Assembly: GCF_965363235.1 (NCBI RefSeq)
Contig: NC_134839.1
Location: 56,759,560 to 56,823,559, forward strand
Direction: 5' to 3'
DNA length: 64,000 bases
Source of the DNA: Mytilus galloprovincialis
Taxonomy: Eukaryota > Mollusca > Bivalvia > Mytilida > Mytilidae
Shown here in pieces: positions 1-11,119 of this stretch. The position numbers and the translations under genes were made by a program. How positions within the stretch are numbered: position 1 is the first letter of the stretch; each line of letters starts with the position of its first letter. The notes under the pieces were generated by a model. That model was not told the DNA's origin. It saw only the letters and a list, made by a program, of their open reading frames with translations, and did no database searches.

Positions 1-344
1 ATATGGTCAGTTTTGATTGATGCAGACAAATAATTTTGTTACATGAGTCACTCTGAGGTATGAAAACTACTGATATTTGTTTCTGATGCGATCTTTTGAA
101 TAAAAAAAGGACATGATGGCACCCTCAATTGATGTGAAAAAAAATTTGTGGTCATTGATTTCCAATATTGCAGTTATTTATATACTACAGTCCCTCTCGA
201 CCTAAAATTATAACTGAATTGCTATATAGATTTACATAATAAAAAGCAAATAAGGTAAGTTTTGGTTGATGCAGGCAAAAGGTTTTATTACACGACTCAG
301 TCTGAAGTATAAAAACTACTGATATTTGTTTATGATTCAATATT

Positions 345-484
345 AAGGATCAAGGGGAGGGGGTCCAGGGGTTGGAACCCCACTTTATGTTTTACATCAA
401 TGCATTTGAATGGGAGCATATAGTTGGACCCCCCACCCCCCCCCCCCCCCCCACCCCCAGCCTTTTAAAAATGGCTGGATCTCA
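345..484 (-). mobile_element. GC-rich non-autonomous repeat, copy 1
   Basis: Contains a GGTTGGAACCCC block, the phrase CAATGCATTTGAATGG and a long C run, and ends in CTGGATCT. A related copy lies in the opposite orientation at 46555-46655. It has no reading frame of its own. It interrupts the 245-bp tandem repeat and so is younger than it. Confidence 0.5.
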
Positions 485-486
485 GT

Positions 487-612
487 GGCGGATCCAGAAC
501 TTTTCCTAAGGGGGGGCCGCTCCAGTCATGTTTCAATGATTCCCTATATAATCAACCAAATTTTTCCAACGAAAGGGGGGCCGCCCCCCCCCCCCCTGGA
601 TCCGCCTATGGA
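487..612. mobile_element. MITE-like element with TGGCGGATCCAG ends
   Basis: Starts with TGGCGGATCCAG and ends with the near-complement CTGGATCCGCCTA, enclosing G-runs on the left and C-runs on the right. Relatives with the same ends or interior are at 16660-16802, 54735-54870 and 63546-63718. Short, non-coding and terminally inverted, so most likely a MITE. Confidence 0.55.
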
Positions 613-869
613 TCTGCCCCTGCATGCTGGCACTATAAATTGATGCTAACAAAATTGCTGTTACTTGTATATTACAGTCCCTCTAGACCTAAAATTAAAA
701 CTGAAGTACTGTGCAGCTATATACTTTTGCAGAAAGAAATAGCAAATAATGGCAGTTTAGATTGATGCGGTCAAAAGATTTTTGTTAAACAAGTCGTCCG
801 ATGTATGAAAACTACTCGTAAACTGATATTATATTGGTTAATGAGGTCCGATAATTTTGTTATGTGATA

Positions 870-1090
870 ACGAGCCATCCTGGCGCCCGGAATAACAAAT
901 GTAAAACAATTCAAATAATAATGCCCCCCCCCCCAATACTAACGGCCTAATTTATGTACAAAAAATGAAAGAAAAACAAATAATTTATGTGACACATAAA
1001 CAAAAGAAAATCACTGAATTACATGCTCCTGGCTTGGAACAGGCACATGCATGCAGAATATGGCGTGGTTAACAGGTTAAACATGTTCTC
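870..1090 (+). repeat. Dispersed repeat family A, partial copy
   Basis: Shares CTAACGGCC, ACTGAATTACA-GCTCCTG and CAGGCACAT with the fullest copy at 57405-57870. Family A is the commonest dispersed repeat in the window. This copy holds the middle of the unit and is interrupted by a C run. Confidence 0.7.
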
Positions 1091-1195
1091 TTGCCGATTA
1101 TAAATCTGAAATAAAACCGGCAAAATAGCAAAACTCTATATAATTTAAATCGTTTTTTTACCCAAGCCTTTATATTAAGGCAAATAGTTCTTAAA

Positions 1196-1560
1196 ACTTA
1201 TAAATCAACTCTAGCCGTAGAATTTATAAATCAATTTTAGCCGTAGAACTTATAAATCAATTCTGGCCGTAGAATTTATAAAAATCAATTCTAGCCGTAG
1301 AATTGGAAATCAATTCTAACCGTAGAACTGTTCTAGAAGTAGAACTGACCAAATATTTGGTCAGTTCTAGCTAGAACTGTCTAAAATTGTTCTAGGGTAG
1401 AACTGTCAGGATCAGTTCTAGGTAGAACTGTCCAAATCAGTTCTAGGTAGAACTGACCAAATCAGTTCTAGCTAGAACAGTTCTAACCTAGAACTGACTA
1501 AAAGGTGTCAGGCTGACAGTTCTACGTACTGTTCTAGAACAGTTCTCCTGACAGATTTAA
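1196..1560. repeat. Palindrome array 1 (TTCTAGCTAGAA type)
   Basis: The left half has five units built on TTCTAGCCGTAGAA, joined by TATAAATCA-type spacers. The right half has about seven units built on CAGTTCTAG-N-TAGAACTG, many of them exact palindromes. Palindrome starts are near 1209, 1235, 1261, 1289, 1314, 1331, 1365, 1390, 1416, 1441, 1466 and 1481, so the usual step is 25-26 bp. No frame is kept through it. Confidence 0.8.
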
Positions 1561-2566
1561 TGAGAGGTTAGAAGTGATCTCCACTGTATGCATATGACCT
1601 ACGTTTCTCCCATACATTATTGCTTGTATATAGGGATTTTCTGTGTTCCCATGGCTGGACGGAACTTTTACACAATAAATGTGATCATTTAGTATAATTT
1701 TATGACTTTTAAATGATATACCAATTATTAATTTTAAAATATGATTTCGCTGTCAGTGACAATGGAAAGATGAATAAGACGATAAACATCCCTTCAGATA
1801 TCATACTAGGTTAAAGGTTAATTATTCGTCCAGACTTCGGTTATTCCCGGGGTACAATAAAATTTAGATATTAAACAATATAAGTTACCAAAATTTGTTT
1901 ATTCTTGTTTTTGTAAACAAAATGAAAGTTTGGGTGTTGACAAATAAATTACATTGATGACCATTGTTGTCAAAAAGTATTATCACGACATAATGATAAT
2001 TTTAATCTTAATCCATAAATACATTTCCTAGTTATGCTAAAGCGAGTAATAAATATCTATAATAAAACTATTTGAAAAATAGTTCAAATTCCCTAACAAA
2101 CCGCATTTCTTGCGTAATAAAAATATTGAAACTTAATAACTCATAAGAAATAATGACTTTTGATACCAAACACCACATAAAAAGATGAAAATGCTAAAAT
2201 TCATAATTTTACGCATTTTTACAACATGACAATCGTACAAGATTTAACGTGAGTGGTGAAACTTTTTAGATGGTTCATGTAGGTCGAGTTATCGATCTTT
2301 ATTCCAGTTCGATGTTTTTACCATAAGTGCCAGATAAAGCTGGCATATAAATTATAGGAAAATAATCATATAAAACTGACAAAAAAATCACTTGAATTTC
2401 ACGGTCTTTTAGATATTTTTATTTATATTTATATTTAAAATGTTTATAATGACATCGACAGAATAGAACATTTCCTTCACATCAGTCCTTGTAGTTTGGG
2501 TCCTTTTTGGAAGATACATTGAATTTAAAATATGCAACAAATTATATCCTTAATGTTAACCAGTAA
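1561..2566. other. AT-rich intergenic stretch
   Basis: Nothing recognised except the downstream flank of the receptor gene. On the minus strand an ATAAATAAAAA-type poly(A) signal candidate lies near 2411-2425, about 150 bp past the receptor stop codon. Confidence 0.4.
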
Positions 2567-3760
2567 TCACACTGCGACATCTATGATATACAAAGCATGG
2601 ACAATAAAAACTACAACAGTAATGAATATACCGCATACAATGTCAAACTCCTTTCCGACATCGGTCCATTTTATTTCCTCTTCGTTTTCCTTTTCACTAT
2701 AATACTTATCCTTTTTTCTCCTAAAACAGCACACTTCACAGCGTACTTTTCTCGAAATATTTACAAATCCCCGCATAAACTTAGTTACTGGGTATTCATC
2801 CTTCCGATGATAATATCGTAAGCTTAAAATAACAATCAATACAATAAAAGCACTAATGCAAACATCGGCAAATAGAAGAATAGATATTGAAGAAATTCTT
2901 GGACTTGAAGTTGCGGGAAGATTTTCAGATGAAATAGTCAAAAAGACTGCGATTGCCAAGAGAACAGTTACAGCATATCCAACTCTTTCTCCACTTTCTG
3001 GTGGAAGTAAAAACACAAAAATGTTTAGAATAATCATCAAACAAATTGGGAGAATAAGATTAAGAACGTAAAACGTGGGATAGCGTTTCAGCTTCATTGA
3101 AAATTCTAGCATTGGTAGGTTCTCACCCTTTACGACACTTGTTTCAATTAATTTCCATGTATGTTGTTCAGTGAACCACCACAGCACAACATAATCGTAA
3201 GTCGGTATGACATTTATTTCCTCAAATGTATATCCCCATGGTAATATCAGAAGTGTACAGCTCTGCGTATCGAATGGATACCTCGAAACGTCTGCATTAC
3301 ATACTACTTCATAGTTATCTCCAGGGGTCCACGCGACAACACCATTACTTTGTACTCTCATCACACTGTGATCTTTGTTCTTTGCTTTTGCACCGTTATA
3401 TGAATTTCCAATAATAAAAGATGGTTTCCAAATTATGTGCTCTTCGAGAGTAAATTGATCGATTCCGTTTTCTGTACTGTTCCATTTTAAAGTCTGATCA
3501 ACCCAACTTATATCAAAGTATCCACTTAAACTTAGTTTTCCTTCAACTTCATCAAATTCCTGGATATATGTTAAATGAAAAAACATATGTACATCGACTT
3601 TTGATTTATGGTCAAGGACAGGCCGCAAATTTATGTTTTTACCGCCGGTAATATTTTTAAAAAATGCGTCAAAATCTGTATATGATACCGAGTTACTTCC
3701 TTGGAAAAAAGATATCAGTAGTATCAATATTACTACGCATCCTTTATATTTCATTTTCAT
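2567..3760 (-). CDS. Cys-loop ligand-gated ion channel, nicotinic acetylcholine receptor-like subunit
   Basis: A 397-residue subunit of a pentameric plasma-membrane channel. In order: signal peptide about 1-24; N-glycosylation sites near Asn36 and Asn94; extracellular ligand-binding domain; the signature Cys154...Cys168 loop with YPFD inside; M1 about 229-253; M2 about 260-280; M3 about 290-314; a short basic Cys-containing M3-M4 loop; M4 about 372-395. The GERV run just before M2 lacks the Pro-Ala of anion channels, so cation selectivity is predicted. The C-loop region (about 190-210) has no adjacent Cys pair, so it is not a classical alpha subunit. The whole CDS is one exon; a minus-strand splice acceptor (TTATTTACAG) just upstream puts an intron in the 5' UTR. 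It is slightly shorter than usual because of the small M3-M4 loop. The ligand cannot be told. Large families of such divergent subunits are known in bivalves. Confidence 0.93.
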   Translation of the reverse strand: MKMKYKGCVVILILLISFFQGSNSVSYTDFDAFFKNITGGKNINLRPVLDHKSKVDVHMFFHLTYIQEFDEVEGKLSLSGYFDISWVDQTLKWNSTENGIDQFTLEEHIIWKPSFIIGNSYNGAKAKNKDHSVMRVQSNGVVAWTPGDNYEVVCNADVSRYPFDTQSCTLLILPWGYTFEEINVIPTYDYVVLWWFTEQHTWKLIETSVVKGENLPMLEFSMKLKRYPTFYVLNLILPICLMIILNIFVFLLPPESGERVGYAVTVLLAIAVFLTISSENLPATSSPRISSISILLFADVCISAFIVLIVILSLRYYHRKDEYPVTKFMRGFVNISRKVRCEVCCFRRKKDKYYSEKENEEEIKWTDVGKEFDIVCGIFITVVVFIVHALYIIDVAV

Positions 3761-3786
3761 TTTTCTAACTTTGTCTTGGAGTAAAT

Positions 3787-3799
3787 CTGTAAATAAAAG
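3787..3799 (-). other. Splice acceptor of receptor 5' UTR intron
   Basis: On the minus strand the sequence reads TTTTATTTACAG, then 26 bases of leader before the first ATG. This makes 3786 the likely start of the coding exon; the upstream non-coding exon was not located. Confidence 0.5.
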
Positions 3800-4089
3800 A
3801 ATTTCAAATATTATATCAAATTGAATTTAGAAGTTTAACGATTAGAATGTAGTGCAATATTGAATTATGTGATAATTTTAATTTTCTTACTTTTCGTTCT
3901 TATAGATGCTTACATCAACCTCATTGTGATGAATACCATTATCTACTACAATGCGTAAAAGTTTTTCACAAGTAAAGAGAAGAATATTTTAATGAGTTAA
4001 AAAAGGTTCAGTGAACTAATCACTGCATGCGTACATTTAAATAATCTAACCTAAAGTATGGAACGCCATAGCTGTATTATGTGTCTTCT

Positions 4090-4392
4090 TTTTTATATGA
4101 AGGTGCTTTTCTATTATATGAAGGTGCTTTTTTATTATACGAAGGTGCTTTTATATTATATTTATATTTAAAATGTTTATAATTTTATATGAAGGTGCAT
4201 TTCTATTATACGAAGGTGCTTTTCTATTATACGAAGGTGCTTTTCTATTATACGATGGTGGTTTTCTATTATACGATAATGCTTTTCTACTATACGAAGG
4301 CGCTTTTCTATTATACGATGGTGGTTTTCTATTATACGATGATGCTTTTCTGTTATACGATGGTGCTTTTCTATTACACGAAGGTGCTATAG
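4090..4392 (+). repeat. 21-bp tandem array (TATTATACGAAGGTGCTTT type)
   Basis: About 14 units of a 21-bp repeat, with drift between CGAAGG, CGATGG and CGATGA versions. 21 is divisible by three, so more than one plus frame is open and would give a seven-residue LLYEGAF-type peptide repeat. I read this as a by-product of the satellite rather than a gene. It is not palindromic, unlike the three TTC...GAA arrays. Confidence 0.8.
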
Positions 4393-4504
4393 CTTAGAAA
4401 TTTGGGAGGGTTCGTTACAGTTATAAAAGATAAAGTGGATTCTTTAAATAAACTTTCTCCTTTCTCCTCTTTATTATAATGCCTTCCATTTAATATGCAT
4501 TGTA

Positions 4505-4665
4505 TAAGAATAAGAGGATATGGACAGATTACCAATGAGACAACGCTCTACTGTTATAAAGACCAAATGACATAGAAGTTAACAACTTTAGGTCACGGTA
4601 TGGCCTTCAACAATGAGCAAAGTCCATCCTGCATAGTAAGGATTTTAGTAAGTAATAAAAGCCCC
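4505..4665 (+). repeat. Dispersed repeat family A, partial copy
   Basis: Carries the blocks ATGAGACAACGCTC, GACCAAATGACA, TTAACAACTTTAGGTCA and CGGCCTTCAACAATGAGC in the family order. 3' part lost. Confidence 0.75.
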
Positions 4666-5109
4666 CGAAATGATGAGTGAACTACGGCCAGATTTATTGG
4701 AATTTATGAGATCCTTTCTAAACTTTTCAATTCTGGTAAAGGCCATTTATGTACTTCCCAGAATATGTGATATTCGTAACAATTATATATCAGAGTGTTT
4801 ACGTCAAATACATGTAGGACACGGAGGTGCGATGCGGACGCTGAAGTGCGAGGGACTTAGTAGGTTTTAGTGTGATTGTTCTTTCGCTGATGTTTGCTGG
4901 TCTTTTCGCTAATGTGTGCTGGTCTTTGTGAATAGGAGATTTGTTTACTAATTACTATTTAAATATATATTCATTGTTGATCATAAAACATTTATGGCAT
5001 TTCGGTGTGTATTATGTTGGTTAACTGAAAGTGAGAATCTGTAAAAGAATAATTATTCTGCAATGGCCTGTTTGACATACAAAAAATTATAAGGAATCTG
5101 ATGTACAGT

Positions 5110-5350
5110 AGTTGTCGTTTGTTTATGTAGTTTATACGTGTTTCTCGTTTCTCGTTTCTTTTTTATATAGATTAGACCGTTGGTTTTTCCGTTTGAATGG
5201 TTTTACACTTGTAATTTTGGGGCCCTTTATAGCTTGTTGTTCGGTGTGAGCCAAGGCTCCGTGTTGAAGACCGTACCTTGACCTATAATGGTTTACTTTT
5301 ATAAATTGTTATTTGGATGGAGAGTTGTCTCATTGGCACTCATACTACAT
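5110..5350 (-). repeat. Dispersed repeat family A, related subfamily, reversed
   Basis: Read on the minus strand it starts with GTATGAGTGCCAATGAGACA and continues through CGGTCTTCAACACGGAGCC and GGGCCCCAAAATTAC. A second copy of this subfamily is at 53935-54130. Confidence 0.75.
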
Positions 5351-6950
5351 CTTCCTAGTATACCTAATTATGACAATTTGATTACAGTATACTGTTCGAA
5401 TACCACATGCAAGTACCATGCTAAGATTATAGTTTCATCTTGACTAAGTATTTAAATGTCGTTGGCAATATTTCAAATACAAGCACGCATTTATTACAAA
5501 TAATGAATGGCCTTAGTGACCTTAGTTACAGTTGCATACTACATGAAGTTCGTCCAAAATAATTTTGCTGCATAATCTCGACTATTCACTAAACTATCTT
5601 GAAATCTGCTTCTAGCAAATAAAGTGACTTCTTTATCGACATGCGATCATGATAAAATTGACCATAAAGTTTATATACCCACCATTTTTAGCTTAACATG
5701 CCCTATACCAAGTCAGGGAAATGGCCATTTTTATATTATAGTTCGTTACATTTTAATGTTGTGTTTCTGCTTTGTCGTAGTTCTCTTATATTTTTTGCGT
5801 TTCCCTCAGTTTTAGTTTGTTACTCCGTTTTGGTTTTTTCTCTATAAATTTATGAATTTCGAACAGCGGTATACTACTGGTGACTTTATTTATGTAATCC
5901 ATCACACAATAGCGTTAACACCATGGCACTCGGTGTAGCCATCATACTTCATGATGCAACCATCGCACTTAGCATGGCGTTATCAAAAACGCGGGTTTAG
6001 TGTCAAACAATCACCTTTATATATGCCTTAGTTTTTGATATTTATACCAAATCGCTACAAGAAGTACACAATTTATTTTTATAATGAAACAAAAAACATT
6101 CTCCCAGAAAAGAATGTATTAGAACATTGTAAAACTGTATTTTGATCAAGTATCATTATGAATGAAAAACATACTTTTGCATATTAAAAATATATAAAGA
6201 TAATAAATATAACACGACTGTGATGTATGAATATGCATTGCATGCATGGCGCAAGTAAAATAATCATAATAATTATTCTAAATTTTGCATATTTAAGAAT
6301 GATTTGACTTACCTTATCAATTGATCAATATAACTATGTGTTGTATGTTCTAATGTTACTTTTGTACTTTGAAGCTTTCAAATATTTCCAAAATATTGAT
6401 AATGAAAAATACATAAGCAAACACCTATATCATCAAGTTTTAAAAAATCATTTCGATTGCATTGGTCATTTTCCTTATTCTCACTTATGGTAGTATTATA
6501 ATGACAGTTACTAGCACGTGTGGTCACTTACAATGACAGGAATTAAATTAACCAACGTCAAACAATAGAGTGCTAATTATCCATCAATATGATTATACAA
6601 TAAGATATCATAACTAAAATCTAAATCTCTCTTTTCAATTGTAAAATTTTATTGAATAACGCTCAGCACTGATTTGTATAATAAGTCTTACAATGGCTAT
6701 AACACCAATATTTATCTATGGTCTTACTGTGCAAATCCTTGCGCTCAGACACAAATGTGTGACGACATGAGGTAATACATAACTTACATACTTATGACGG
6801 AACAGACAGATTCAACACAATGTGACTTAGTAGTTATATAAATCTTTAGTGCAAAATTACACCCATAAGGGCCAATCAATACAATCAAACAATGTTATAT
6901 GATACTATAGGGTTATAATTGCATTCATTGCATTCATGCAATAACCCTTT
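5351..6950. other. AT-rich stretch without recognised genes
   Basis: No convincing exon, RNA gene or full repeat unit. The part near 5740-5870 resembles a fragment of a dispersed mussel-type repeat, from memory only. Confidence 0.35.
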
Positions 6951-7481
6951 TATTGTATAGCAATATAATATTTAAAAGTAAAAATTGGTTAAAAATAAGC
7001 ATTTGTCGTTGATGACGTCATGGATTTATAAGATTTATTGCACTAGTGCAATCAATATTATACAATTACTGTCTTTTGATGAGGTAAATGTGTAGTTTTA
7101 TTGACTTTTGAAAAACTGATATTCACTGAGGCCAACGGCCGAAGTGAATATCAGTTTTTCAAAAGTCAATTAAACCACATATTTACCGAAACAAAAGACA
7201 GTAATTGTTTTATTCCATATTCCGAGAGAAATGTATGGAATGGCAATTATTAACCAAAACCAATTGTACATCAATCGGTTTTTTACCAAAATAGTGCAGG
7301 TAAAAGCACGCGACGTTATGCGCGGTGAATATCCTTTTTCCGCAGGTGAATATGCTTATTTATTCAAAATCCCATTCATATAGAAAAACCTACTAAAGTT
7401 TTATCAATATGGAATAACAGAATTTATTGCACGCTAACTTTTGATTACTTTCTGTTGGAAATATTATATTGCTATGCAATA
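6951..7481. mobile_element. MITE with 23-bp terminal inverted repeats and a folded-back core
   Basis: The left end 6951-6973 and right end 7459-7481 are inverse copies (22 of 23 match; core TAGCAATATAATATTT). A long palindrome fills 7062-7208: the arm running through AAAACTGATATTCACT is repeated in reverse, so the core could form a hairpin with arms of about 65 bp. No transposase frame. Best read as a non-autonomous DNA transposon. Confidence 0.65.
7062..7208. repeat. Long near-perfect palindrome inside the MITE
   Basis: Arms begin ACAATTACTGTCTTTTG and end CAAAAGACAGTAATTGT. The centre is GC-rich (GGCCAACGGCC). It is nested within the 6951-7481 element. Confidence 0.75.
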
Positions 7482-8306
7482 AAATGCAATACAATACAAT
7501 GTATAGAATAATATAACATATTTCAAGAGTTATGTAAAAACACCCTCATAAGCTTGTCTGACATGGGTCCGACTCCCTCTGTTCTAAAGACTGCTTAATG
7601 AAGACTCCAATATGACAAACAGGATCAGGGATGGGGTTTAGAATGTGTTTTAGTTTATTAAATGCATCAAGATGTTGAAATAATGGTACACAGTCTTTTA
7701 GATAAGCAAAAAGATTAGAGCGCAATGATATCAGTTAATGTCACAATACAAAAAGAAATGAAATTCGTCATCTAGGACTCCACATTTTTTTTATAGAATA
7801 GAATAGAATATTTTTTATTTCCTAAGTTACAGGGCCCATAAAGGGCATAAAATCAGATACAAATGATTTACATAATTAAAAATAAAAATAGTAGTTACAT
7901 GTAAGTATATATTTAGTATATTACCATTGGTCAGAATCAGAGCCAAAAACCACATATATATTGTGAATAAAAGAATAAAATTACATTATAGGTATAGGCA
8001 GATGTGGTATGAGTGTCAATGAGACAAGTTGAACTCCCCATTCAAATAACAATTTATAAAAGTAAACCATTCATTCTCAAATCATTTACTTGACTTGTCA
8101 ATATTCATATCTGATCTCATTAACTCAAAACAGTTACAAATATAACAGCCCAGTTTTTCCATAAGAGTTACATTTTTTTTGTGTCAAGAGCCATACAAAT
8201 TTAGAAAATTCATTTCAATTTTTAAAATTTTAACAATTGTTAGAAATGTATTGAAAAAATATTCGCTTTGAATATCACAAAGAGTTATAAGAGTCTTAAA
8301 TTAAGG
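7482..8306. other. AT-rich stretch with one short family A fragment
   Basis: A fragment at about 7985-8070 (GATGTGGTATGAGTGTCAAT) belongs to family A. The rest shows nothing recognisable. Confidence 0.5.
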
Positions 8307-8369
8307 TAACCAACCGTTTACTTATATGACAATGAACTACATTTGGAAAGGAGCATTGGTTCTTCTCGC

Positions 8370-8449
<80 letters not shown>

Positions 8450-8528
8450 ACCAACCGTTTACTTATATGACAATGAACTACATTTGGAAAGGAGCATTAG
8501 TTCTTCTGGCAGTAGTAGTAGTAGTAGT

Positions 8529-8587
<59 letters not shown>

Positions 8588-8669
8588 ACCAACCGTTTAC
8601 TTATATGACAATGAACTACATTTGGAAAGGAGCATTAGTTCTTCTCGCAGTAGTAGTAGTAGTAGTAGT

Positions 8670-8740
<71 letters not shown>

Positions 8741-8741
8741 A
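8307..8741 (+). repeat. Compound satellite: three 63-bp units each followed by an (AGT)n run
   Basis: The unit starting TAACCAACCGTTTACTTATA recurs at 8307, 8448 and 8586, nearly identical. Each copy is followed by an AGT run (about 8370-8447, 8511-8585, 8649-8741). In each run the three-base phase slips once, from GTA to AGT reading, early in the run. A 158-codon frame is open across the array but would be mostly Val and Ser stretches, so I do not call it a gene. Confidence 0.9.
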
Positions 8742-9484
8742 ATTTTATTTAGAGTCGGGCTCTAACAATTCTACTGTAACAATTCAACAAAGTAAAAATT
8801 GAAAGCAGAACTAGATAAACGCTTGTATACTGACTCGTCCACCTTACACAATGCACTCGCTAAAAAAATATATAATTAAAATCCCCATATTTCCGACCAG
8901 AAAATGGTTCTGTCATGACGGTATGCAAAAAGCTGAGTCCACAAACGTGAGTCTTCAAATTACTTTATTCATTTACGACGTCGGCATTTTCCGACAGAAA
9001 ACAAACGCGCAACAAAAACTCTGGACACTTAGTTTATCTAATAACTTTAAACATAAAGGTTCAACAGATTTCTTTTCTTTTCGAATAATAAAGAACAGCA
9101 AATGCACATTATGAAAATATATATATATATATGCTGAGAGTAGTGTAATGGAAATAATAAGCGACTTTGTCGTGGACCCTATTCAGAAAATAGCGTTAAA
9201 ACGTCATTTCTTTAAATTGTAACATAATAACTTGGACATAAAAAAAAATCAGTACGCAGCCTGCACTATCGAATCTTTCATATTTTGCAGATTTTATTAT
9301 TATAAAAACCTCTTATTATGCACATTTGAAATATCAAGTTATTTTGAAATAAAAAAATAGCAATTGCATATTTTTTTTTAACCGATTCTTTCCATATAAC
9401 CATATAATTCCTTCAAAATTACTACTTCTTACACATAACAAACTGCATTCCAATCAAATCCACCATGGCCGTTTTAAAAAAAAT
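8742..9484. other. No recognised feature
   Basis: An 87-codon plus frame (8851-9114) has no domain or splice context that I recognise. A short (AT)n run lies near 9117-9131. Confidence 0.35.
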
Positions 9485-10165
9485 TTTGCGGTAGATAGAT
9501 AGTTTATTCTCATAAAACCATGCAAGTACAAAGGTTACAGAGAAGTTAAAAAAAATAATAGTATACATAAAAATAAAAAATGCATTAAAAATGCATAAAA
9601 TTCAAAATTTCGGATGAGATAACATATAAAAGAATATATATATAGACTTGTATAGTCAAATGTAAAAGCTAAAATTGTATAAAGAAATACTTTCTAGAAG
9701 TATGTTAAATAAATTATGGTTGTTAAGAAGGAGTGAGCTTACTATTAATACATCTTATAAAATTGCAGAGGTTTCTTAGTGTCTTTGGTTTTTTTGAATT
9801 AAACAGTTTGTTGAATGTAAAAATGTTATGTCTTGGTATTAGTCCATTTGGAATAAATCTTCTTCTTTCATCTTGTAAAGCCGGGCAAACAAAAATATAG
9901 TGGTATTCGTCTCCGATATCTCTTTTTGTACATATTGAACATTTTCTATCACTTCTTTCAATGTTATACCATCTCCCCTTTTCTATTGGCAGTGAATGAT
10001 TCGATGTTCGGAATTTACAAAGTGTATATATATCTCGGTCATTTATGATGTTGAAATAATTCTCAAATTCAAAATGTTCCTCGATTTCGTATGACGTCAT
10101 AGTTCGAATCGGTAAATAAACTTCCATTATACGAAAATGCGAGAAAATAAACTTAATTTGCATAA
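9485..10165 (-). mobile_element. LINE 3' end (non-LTR retrotransposon), 5'-truncated
   Basis: The 3' end is a LINE-like tail: on the minus strand the 3' UTR runs into TATCTATCTA. The coding end lies at 9723-10163. Everything upstream of the RT C-terminal region is missing, as in an abortive LINE insertion. Confidence 0.75.
9723..10163 (-). pseudogene. C-terminal piece of LINE reverse transcriptase
   Basis: 146 codons ending in a zinc-binding region, CSICTKRDIGDEYHYIFVCP, typical of the C-terminus of several non-LTR RTs, preceded by a CKFRTSNHSLPIEKGRW block. No catalytic RT motifs are present. The displayed start Met has no meaning, since it is just where the truncated copy begins. Confidence 0.8.
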
Positions 10166-11115
10166 AAAAAAACTTCCTATTTAAACGATTTTTGAAACCG
10201 GTTATTTAAAACTACTTTTAACAGCGCATGTTACGGTTACCGTCAACTTTGTGCACACCGTCTCATGAATAGCATCACAGAGCTTCTATTTAAAATCGAT
10301 CCGCATATTTGGATTTCTAATATTTTTTAACACACTTGTAAAATAGGAATTACTTTGCCGGATTCCTTTTTTTTCTGGAGTCTGAACAATTTCCATTAAA
10401 CTTTCAACTTTCTAACACTAGGTATGTACATGAATCTACAACTCCGAAAATGTAATCTTACTAATGAGATTCATAGTTCTGACGATAAAAATTATTCTCG
10501 TGTACAGAAAACCATTAATTTTGATTTATAAGTATTTAAAACAACCCACTTTTCTTATGTAACAATAACACTGAAAATTATTAATTATTCTGCCTTCTAT
10601 ATTCTATTCGGATTGTCTATTCGTCTAGCCAGACGAATACTTAAAAATCTTTATTTGTATGGCCTTCGTTTGCGGATGCGCAAATCTTTAATATCAATAA
10701 AAGTGTCATGTGGTGCTGAAAGTGTCCCAGATTAGGTGTCGGATAACAAACGCGCGCGTATGCAATGGACGTTTTGAGAATTATTATATTTCTTCAAAAA
10801 GAACTGCACCCACGTGACTGCACCATCTGCATAAAGATTGCAAACAGTTTTATAAGAATGTTTAATTCTGATAAAATTTCTGCTTTTTAATCAAATGTCA
10901 GAGGGGGGTTATTCTGTAAAGAAAATATTAGATAGTTGTTTAGATAGTTTAAAAAGCGGCAGTTTAAGGGCTCTGAATGTTATCTGTGTATCCAACACCA
11001 GATCATATTATACATTTTAGATACAACTGTTATATATTTTGCCTTTAGCTCAATTCTTTTTAAATTTTAGCCATTAGCAACTCCTACCAAGAAATTGTAT
11101 ACATGATGATTCCTT
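10166..11115. other. AT-rich intergenic stretch
   Basis: Only a short palindrome, ATTCGTCTAGCCAGACGAAT (about 10617-10636), stands out. No exon recognised. Confidence 0.35.
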
Positions 11116-11119
11116 GCTC

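Larger units (their letters stand above)
5..830. repeat. Diverged ~245-bp tandem repeat, three copies
   Basis: A block beginning roughly with GTTTTGATTGATGCAG and containing the phrase ACAGTCCCTCTCGACC recurs near 8, 255 and 750. Copies 1 and 2 are adjacent; copy 2 is split by a GC-rich insertion (about 345-635). Copy 3 is incomplete. No coding potential is visible. Confidence 0.7.

Noticed and set aside
2597-3414. Plus-strand small proteins opposite the receptor
   Set aside because: Antisense shadows of a confidently identified gene.
4173-4397. LLYEGAF heptapeptide-repeat protein
   Set aside because: By-product of the 21-bp satellite; two overlapping frames are open.
8326-8802. 158-residue Val/Ser-rich protein
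   Set aside because: It translates AGT microsatellite runs; no start context or domain.
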